From positions 1-11,148 of the forward strand of contig CALCYI010000032.1 of NCBI GenBank assembly GCA_937907605.1: a stretch of DNA of 11,148 nucleotides. Reading direction: 5' to 3'. This document shows positions 6,842 through 11,148 of this stretch, one piece after another. Within the stretch, counting starts at the first letter, position 1; every line of letters begins with the position of its first letter. Made by a program: the position numbers and the translations under genes. The stretch is from an uncultured Clostridia bacterium (lineage in GTDB: Bacteria; Bacillota; Clostridia; Oscillospirales; Acutalibacteraceae). The notes below the pieces were generated by a model, which saw only the letters and a list, made by a program, of their open reading frames with translations, ran no database searches and had not been told where the DNA came from.

Positions 6842-7690
6842 ATGCTTGTTAATATGAAAACGCTGCTTGAAAAAGCAGAGGAGGGAAACTACGCCGTAGG
6901 CTCGTTCTCAGTTGCTAATATGGAGATGGTGCTCGGCGTGATTAAAGCCGCCGAGGAGCTCGGCGCCCCGATAATTCTCCAGATTGCCGAGGTGCGCTTG
7001 AAGCAGTCACCGCTTGAGGTTATAGGGCCTCTTATGGTCGCCGCTGCTAAGAACGCGAAGGTACCCGTCGCGGTGCATTTTGACCACGGCAAAACTATGG
7101 AAAAGATAAAGCTTGCGCTTGAAATCGGCTTTACCTCCGTAATGTATGACGGCTCACATTTACCGCTCGATGAGAATATAAAAATGACTAATGCGGTAAT
7201 CGCCGAAGCTGAAAAATACGGCGCTGCGGTTGAGGCTGAAATCGGCTGCGTAGGCGGCAGCGAGGACGGAAGCGAGGATATCGCGATAAACTGCACCAAG
7301 CCCGAAGACGCTGTAAGATTTGAAAATGAAACGGGCGTTGACGCGCTCGCGATTGCAATAGGCAACGCCCACGGTAATTACAAGAGCACGCCGAAGCTGC
7401 GTTTTGACATTCTTGAAACGGTTGACTCTCTTACTAAAACTCCGCTCGTGCTTCACGGCGGAACGGGCATTTCACCCGAGGATTTCGTCCGCTGCTCAAA
7501 GACGGGCATAAGAAAGATTAATATTGCAACCGCAACCTTTGATACCGTTGAAAGCACCGTCAGAGAAGCATATAATAATGGCTCAATTAACGGCTACTAC
7601 GACCTTCAGAGCGCTGAGGTTGAGGGCGCTTACAATAACGCTAAAAAACATATTTTAATATTCGGCAGTGATAATAAGGCAAAGGAGTAA
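6842..7690 (+). CDS. fba: Class II (zinc) ketose-bisphosphate aldolase, FbaA/IolJ-like
   Basis: 282 residues, normal length for short class II aldolases. It cleaves a ketose-bisphosphate or related phosphosugar acid to dihydroxyacetone phosphate and an aldehyde in the cytoplasm. Visible active site: H-F-D-H-G at 79-83 (Asp81 catalytic, His82 zinc), Glu131/Glu133 in A-E-I-G-x-V-G-G, His177 in G-N-A-H-G (zinc), His205 in L-H-G-G-T-G-I (zinc), and the phosphate-binding K-I-N-I-A-T. The start is supported by GAGGT (6829-6833) 8 nt upstream; ATG 6854 (codon 5) is a possible alternative. It lies 27 nt behind rnpB and 5 nt before iolC. Adjacency to iolC makes IolJ (6-phospho-5-dehydro-2-deoxygluconate aldolase) as likely as glycolytic FBP aldolase; motifs cannot separate them. 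Confidence 0.9.
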   Translation: MLVNMKTLLEKAEEGNYAVGSFSVANMEMVLGVIKAAEELGAPIILQIAEVRLKQSPLEVIGPLMVAAAKNAKVPVAVHFDHGKTMEKIKLALEIGFTSVMYDGSHLPLDENIKMTNAVIAEAEKYGAAVEAEIGCVGGSEDGSEDIAINCTKPEDAVRFENETGVDALAIAIGNAHGNYKSTPKLRFDILETVDSLTKTPLVLHGGTGISPEDFVRCSKTGIRKINIATATFDTVESTVREAYNNGSINGYYDLQSAEVEGAYNNAKKHILIFGSDNKAKE

Positions 7691-7695
7691 GAACT

Positions 7696-8715
7696 ATGCA
7701 GAAATACGTTGAATTTGATATGACTAAACCGCTCGATTTTATCCCTATAGGAAGAATCGCTATTGACTTTAACCCTACGGATATGTATATGCCGCTCTCA
7801 AAGTCGTCTAATTTTAATAAATATGTTGGCGGCTCTCCCGCGAATATCGCAGTCGGTCTTGCAAGGCTTGGCTGTAAGGTCGGCTTCCAGGGTTGTGTTT
7901 CCGACGACCAGTTCGGCGACTACGTTGTTGATTATTTCAACAACGAGGGCATTGACACCTCCCGTATAACGAGGGCGAAGAACGGCGAAAAGATAGGTCT
8001 TACCTTTACCGAAATACTTTCAAAATCCGAATCCTCAATCCTTATGTACAGGGATAACGTTGCGGATTTCTGCCTTGCTCCCGAGGATATTGACGAGGAA
8101 TATATCGCCTCCGCAAAGGCTATCGTTATAAGCGGCACCGCGCTTGCAAAAAGCCCCTCGAGAGAGGCTTGCCTTAAGGCGATGATGCTTGCAAAGAAAA
8201 ACAATACGAGGATAGTTTTTGATATCGACTACCGCTCATACACCTGGAAGAGCAAGGATGAGATTGCGGTTTATTACAGCATAGTTGCGCAGAATGCTGA
8301 TATTATTATGGGCTCGCGCGAGGAGTTCGACCTCACCGAAGGCATTATCGGCGTTAAGGAGAGCGACCCGGAGTCCGCTAAGTACTGGCAGTCCTTCGGC
8401 GCTTCAATCTGCGTTATTAAGCACGGTAAGAAGGGCTCAACCGCTTATACAAACGACGGTCAGTTCTTCGATATCAAGCCCTTCCCCGCGGTACTTCTTA
8501 AGGGCTTCGGCGGCGGCGACGGCTATGGCTCGTCCTTCCTGTATTCGCTCCTTCAGGGCAAGGATATTATCGACTGCCTTGAGTTCGGCTCTGCTTCAGC
8601 TTCAATCCTTATCGCCGCTCATTCCTGCTCCGACGCTATGCCGACCGCGCAGCAGGTACAGGATTACATAGATAAGTGCAAGGCTGAATACGGCGAAATG
8701 GTCGCAAGGGCATAA
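7696..8715 (+). CDS. iolC: 5-dehydro-2-deoxygluconokinase-like PfkB sugar kinase
   Basis: 339 residues, PfkB/ribokinase fold, cytoplasmic. IolC phosphorylates 5-dehydro-2-deoxygluconate in myo-inositol breakdown, giving the substrate of the IolJ aldolase. Long blocks match the IolC pattern as I know it from Bacillus: Y-V-G-G-S-P-A-N-I-A near the N-terminus, S-S-I-L-M-Y-R-D-N-V-A-D, S-G-T-A-L-A-K-S-P-S-R-E-A, D-Y-R-S-Y-T-W, V-Y-Y-S, and S-A-S-A-S-I-L. The catalytic PfkB signature is G-F-G-G-G-D-G-Y-G-S with Asp275; the usual G-A-G-D is G-G-G-D here. The ribosome site AAAGGAG (7681-7687) overlaps the end of the aldolase gene, and the stop codon shares a base with the next start, so the three genes are one operon. 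No iolB, D, E or G is present in the window. Confidence 0.88.
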   Translation: MQKYVEFDMTKPLDFIPIGRIAIDFNPTDMYMPLSKSSNFNKYVGGSPANIAVGLARLGCKVGFQGCVSDDQFGDYVVDYFNNEGIDTSRITRAKNGEKIGLTFTEILSKSESSILMYRDNVADFCLAPEDIDEEYIASAKAIVISGTALAKSPSREACLKAMMLAKKNNTRIVFDIDYRSYTWKSKDEIAVYYSIVAQNADIIMGSREEFDLTEGIIGVKESDPESAKYWQSFGASICVIKHGKKGSTAYTNDGQFFDIKPFPAVLLKGFGGGDGYGSSFLYSLLQGKDIIDCLEFGSASASILIAAHSCSDAMPTAQQVQDYIDKCKAEYGEMVARA

Positions 8716-10073
8716 TGGAGATTAAAAAGAACGACGATATAAAACTGAATATTGAAGCGCTGACCAGCGAGGGCGCTGCCGTCGGGCATTATAACGGGAT
8801 TGCCGTTTTTGTCCGCGGTGCAGTACCCGGCGACGTAATTATCGCGCATATTATCAAGGTCTCAAAGCGCTTTTGCATAGGAATAATCAGGGACATTCTG
8901 ACTGAATCTGAGCATAGGATTGAGTCGGACTGTCCTGTTTGCGATAAGTGCGGAGGCTGCTCTTTCAGGAACGTTTCCTATGACGAGGAGCTGAGATATA
9001 AAAAGAGCAGGGTAGTTGACGCGGTCACGAGAATAGGTCATCTTGATATTCCCGTTAAGGACACCGTAGGCGCAGACAGTACTGAGCATTATCGCAATAA
9101 GGCTCAGTATCCCGTGATTATAGAAAACGGCGAGCTTAAGGCGGGCTTTTACGCCTATAAGAGCCACAGAATAGTGCCCTGCGCCGACTGTAAGCTCCAG
9201 AACGAAGCTTTTGAGAAATGTCTGAGGGTTTTCTCAGATTGGGTAAAAAAGGCTGATATAAGCTCCTATGACGAAAAAACGGGCAGGGGACTGCTCCGCC
9301 ATATTTACTTAAGGCGCGGCGACGCGACTGACGAAATTATGGCGTGCGCCGTTATTAACGGCGACGAGCTGCCGGAGGCGAACTTCCTTGTTGAAGGTCT
9401 TTCAGCCGTCAGTGGCATAAAAAGCATTTGCTTTAACGTAAATAAAGAAAATACAAATGTTATCCTCGGCGCAAAGACCGTTACGCTTTGGGGCAACGAT
9501 GCAATCTGCGACGAGCTTCTCGGGAAGCGCTTTGAGATTTCTCCCGCCTCATTTTATCAGGTTAATCATGCGCAGTGTGAAAAGCTATATACGATAGCAA
9601 GAGATTACGCCGCGCTTTCGGGAAATGAAACCCTCGTCGATTTATACTGCGGCGCGGGTACGATAGGGCTGACTATGGCTGAAAATGCAAAGAAAGTTTT
9701 CGGTATTGAGATAGTACCCGAGGCGATTGAAAATGCAAAAAGAAACACCGAGCTTAACGGTATAACTAACGCCGAATTTTTCTGCGGCGACGCATTTGAC
9801 GGCGCGAAGGAACTGAAAAAAAGAGGAATAACCCCAGACGTAATCATGCTCGACCCACCGCGCAAGGGCTGCTCGCCCGAGCTGCTTGATACTATTGAAC
9901 AGATGAATCCAAAACGAATTGTATACGTCTCCTGCGATTCCGCCACCCTCGCGCGCGACCTTGCAATACTTGACAAAAAGGGTTACAAAGCTCAGGAAAT
10001 TACCCCCGTCGATATGTTCCCGCGCACGCCGCATGTCGAGACGGTAGTATTGATGTCACGGGTTGAACGATGA
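8715..10073 (+). CDS. rlmD: 23S rRNA (uracil-C5)-methyltransferase, RlmD/RlmCD (TrmA/RumA) family
   Basis: 452 residues, full length. It uses SAM to make 5-methyluridine in 23S rRNA (U1939 in E. coli; Firmicute RlmCD also does U747). An N-terminal TRAM RNA-binding domain (about 5-62) is followed by iron-sulfur ligands Cys73, Cys79 and Cys82 (C-P-V-C-D-K-C-G-G-C) with the fourth probably Cys159 (C-K-L-Q; Cys156 is close). Next come F-Y-Q-V-N, the SAM loop at about 307-316 (L-V-D-L-Y-C-G-A-G-T), D-P-P-R-K-G, the nucleophile Cys407 in Y-V-S-C-D-S-A-T-L-A-R-D-L, and the base-acting end H-V-E-T-V. Its ATG overlaps the iolC stop by one base (TAATG), with AAGGG just upstream, indicating translational coupling. 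Which uridines it modifies cannot be told from the sequence. Confidence 0.95.
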   Translation: MEIKKNDDIKLNIEALTSEGAAVGHYNGIAVFVRGAVPGDVIIAHIIKVSKRFCIGIIRDILTESEHRIESDCPVCDKCGGCSFRNVSYDEELRYKKSRVVDAVTRIGHLDIPVKDTVGADSTEHYRNKAQYPVIIENGELKAGFYAYKSHRIVPCADCKLQNEAFEKCLRVFSDWVKKADISSYDEKTGRGLLRHIYLRRGDATDEIMACAVINGDELPEANFLVEGLSAVSGIKSICFNVNKENTNVILGAKTVTLWGNDAICDELLGKRFEISPASFYQVNHAQCEKLYTIARDYAALSGNETLVDLYCGAGTIGLTMAENAKKVFGIEIVPEAIENAKRNTELNGITNAEFFCGDAFDGAKELKKRGITPDVIMLDPPRKGCSPELLDTIEQMNPKRIVYVSCDSATLARDLAILDKKGYKAQEITPVDMFPRTPHVETVVLMSRVER

Positions 10074-10084
10074 GGAGCGAAAAA

Positions 10085-10177
10085 GTGCTTGATTTATGGG
10101 CTTTTCAGAGATTTAACCGTCAGCGGCAGGATGAGAAAATGACCGCAAAAATCGCTCCGTGGGAACATATCAACTGA
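10085..10177 (+). CDS. Possible 30-residue ORF (GTG start), unknown or remnant
   Basis: A frame of 30 codons from GTG 10085 to TGA 10175-10177, with GAGGAG (10072-10077) 7 nt upstream, overlapping the rlmD stop. The product is polar (contains F-Q-R-F-N-R-Q-R-Q-D-E-K). It resembles nothing I recognise and may be the remains of a longer gene. GGAGCGA (10074-10080) and its inverted copy TCGCTCC (10152-10158) bracket most of it. Confidence 0.25.
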   Translation: MLDLWAFQRFNRQRQDEKMTAKIAPWEHIN

Positions 10178-10187
10178 AATGTGTGGA

Positions 10188-10277
10188 GGGTTGAGTTGCC
10201 GGTTTGGATGTCAGAGGGTTGAGACTTCGGTTTGGATGTTTTTGAGGCAGGGTTGAAGCTGTGATTTGGATGTCGGA
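10188..10277 (+). repeat. Three imperfect tandem repeats, GGGTTGA-N7-[GA]TTTGGATGT
   Basis: Units at 10188-10215 (28 bp), 10216-10249 (34 bp) and 10250-10277 (28 bp) share GGGTTGA, seven variable bases, then GTTTGGATGT (ATTTGGATGT in the third) and a short tail. The middle unit has six extra bases in the tail. They fill most of the non-coding stretch between rlmD and the next gene. No hairpin is formed and no role is evident. Confidence 0.8.
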
Positions 10278-10305
10278 GCGATAACTCGATATTTGTGAGG
10301 ATAGT

Positions 10306-10668
10306 ATGATAAGCAAAAAAGTTAAAGAATACATATCTGAACATTCTTTTTGTTCAGAATACCTTTTCAAGGATTGGGAATCTTTTCTTGATCTTCTTTA
10401 TGCCGAAGATGGACGGGTTTCATCCATTCTTTGGTGGGATCACTGCATGAAATCACAGCAAAGTAATTCTGTAGGAAGCGGAGGGTTTGTAGATCCCGAA
10501 AACGATAGATTTGTCTATGCAGAGACACAGTTGTATAAAGATGGTCTGGAAATGAACACTCTTGAGGAAATCAAGGAATATATCAATCAGACAAGGAAAA
10601 CAGGCCTTCAATACGGCAACAAATACTGGAGCCACGATTTGGTGCCTTCTTTTTATCTGTCAGATTGA
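10306..10668 (+). CDS. Small soluble protein of unknown function (120 residues)
   Basis: ATG 10306 with an AGGA element 6 nt upstream (GTGAGGATAGT); TGA at 10666-10668. There is no signal peptide or membrane segment, so it is probably cytoplasmic. Visible features: I-L-W-W-D-H at 41-46, V-G-S-G-G-F-V-D-P at 56-64 and Y-A-E-T-Q-L-Y at 71-77, with several other aromatics. From memory, small proteins with this 'ILW(W/F)...G-S-G-G-[YF]-x-D-P...Y-A-E-T' layout occur scattered in Firmicutes, but I cannot name the family. It stands between non-coding repeats and a GC-rich junction, fitting an accessory gene. An immunity-type role is only a guess from size and setting. Confidence 0.7.
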   Translation: MISKKVKEYISEHSFCSEYLFKDWESFLDLLYAEDGRVSSILWWDHCMKSQQSNSVGSGGFVDPENDRFVYAETQLYKDGLEMNTLEEIKEYINQTRKTGLQYGNKYWSHDLVPSFYLSD

Positions 10669-10745
10669 TAATTCCGGTTTTATAGACACACCACGGCACC
10701 CGCACTGCCATCACAGGCGGCGGGGAGCGGTATCGGGAGGCAAGA

Positions 10746-11054
10746 ATGGCATCAAGCAAAGAATACCTGGATTTCATATTGGAGCAGCTGTCTGAATTAG
10801 ATGACGTGTCCTATAGGGCGATGATGGGAGAATACATTATCTACTATAGCGGCAAAATTGTCGGCGGCATTTACGATGACCGATTCCTTGTGAAGCCCAC
10901 AAAGTCTGCTGCGGCCATGATGCCAAATGCGGATATGGAACTGCCGTATAACGGCGCAAAGAAAATGCTGTTTGTGGATAATGTGGATAACAGGGAGTTC
11001 CTGAAAGAATTACTGGATGCGATGTACCCGGAGCTTCCGGCTGCGAAGAAATAG
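10746..11054 (+). CDS. TfoX N-terminal-domain family protein (102 residues)
   Basis: ATG 10746 with GGGAGG (10735-10740) 5 nt upstream; TAG at 11052-11054. The sequence matches the stand-alone TfoX_N domain: R-A-M-M-G-E-Y-I-I-Y-Y (24-34), then G-G-I-Y-D-D-R-F-L-V-K-P-T, L-P-Y-N-G-A-K-K-M-L-F-V, and a C-terminal F-L-K-E-L-L-D-A-M-Y-P-E-L-P. In Haemophilus, full-length TfoX/Sxy is a competence regulator with an additional C-terminal domain. Here that domain is missing, and single-domain versions in Clostridia have no established role, so a competence function should not be assumed. The next gene starts 35 nt downstream with no terminator between, so co-transcription is likely. Confidence 0.85.
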   Translation: MASSKEYLDFILEQLSELDDVSYRAMMGEYIIYYSGKIVGGIYDDRFLVKPTKSAAAMMPNADMELPYNGAKKMLFVDNVDNREFLKELLDAMYPELPAAKK

Positions 11055-11089
11055 AAATAAACAAATCGAATTTATAGGAGAGTAATAGT

Positions 11090-11148
11090 ATGCTCACAGC
11101 AAAATACTATGAAAAGAATAACGGATATAAATATGTTCTGGACACTTT
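11090..11148 (+). CDS. Start of a gene cut by the right window edge
   Basis: ATG 11090 with AGGAGAG (11076-11082) 7 nt upstream opens a frame that runs to the window end (19 complete codons, starting M-L-T-A-K-Y-Y-E-K-N-N-G). It is too short to identify. The good ribosome site and close spacing to the TfoX-like gene suggest a second gene of the same transcript. Confidence 0.6.
   Translation, partial: MLTAKYYEKNNGYKYVLDT

Noticed and set aside
10188..10277. CRISPR array in the 28-34 bp repeats
   Set aside because: Only three imperfect units with 7-base variable parts and no cas genes.
10120..10370. Minus-strand frames of 66-74 codons with H-P-N repeats
   Set aside because: The repeated peptide words simply reflect the DNA repeats at 10188-10277; no ribosome site or known product.

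Overview
The window looks like chromosomal DNA of a gut-type anaerobic Firmicute (class Clostridia, probably Oscillospiraceae/Ruminococcus-like). This is inferred from strong AGGAGG ribosome binding sites, a BspA-type leucine-rich-repeat secreted protein, arrays of CxxC 'ALGH' repeats typical of that group, a standard bacterial RNase P RNA and moderate GC. No species can be assigned from sequence alone.

Layout, left to right. (1) Positions 2-2314 hold the 3' part of a very large, repeat-built exported protein, cut by the left window edge. (2) A 38-residue acidic peptide gene (2378-2494) follows with a near-perfect ribosome binding site and is closed by a strong terminator. (3) A promoter then drives a second, paralogous secreted protein (2626-5076): signal peptide, BspA-like LRRs, five CxxC repeats, and the same four-module C-terminus as the first protein. 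(4) A 13-bp perfect hairpin (5089-5117) acts as terminator for this gene and for a convergent minus-strand LytR-CpsA-Psr (LCP) cell-wall transferase gene (5127-6368). (5) A short AT-rich divergent promoter region (6369-6480) separates that gene from a rightward cluster: RNase P RNA (rnpB, 6481-6814), a class II ketose-bisphosphate aldolase, an IolC-type sugar-acid kinase and an RlmD/RlmCD 23S rRNA uracil methyltransferase. The last three are tightly packed (5-nt gap, then 1-nt overlap). (6) The right end (10074-11148) is patchwork: a tiny ORF, three imperfect 28-34 bp repeats, an unrecognised 120-residue protein, a GC-rich junction, a TfoX-N-like 102-residue protein, and the first codons of another gene.

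How the parts may work together: the left half is an envelope/exported-protein region, with two related adhesin-like proteins and an enzyme that attaches glycopolymers to the wall. The right half combines housekeeping RNA processing and modification (rnpB, rlmD) with an aldolase/kinase pair fitting the lower steps of myo-inositol catabolism. The most unusual element is the 38-residue peptide. It has no signal peptide or membrane segment, carries a strong negative charge and a Gly-Gly, sits directly behind a giant exported protein with no terminator between, and appears optimised for high expression. No modification enzyme or transporter for it is visible in this window.
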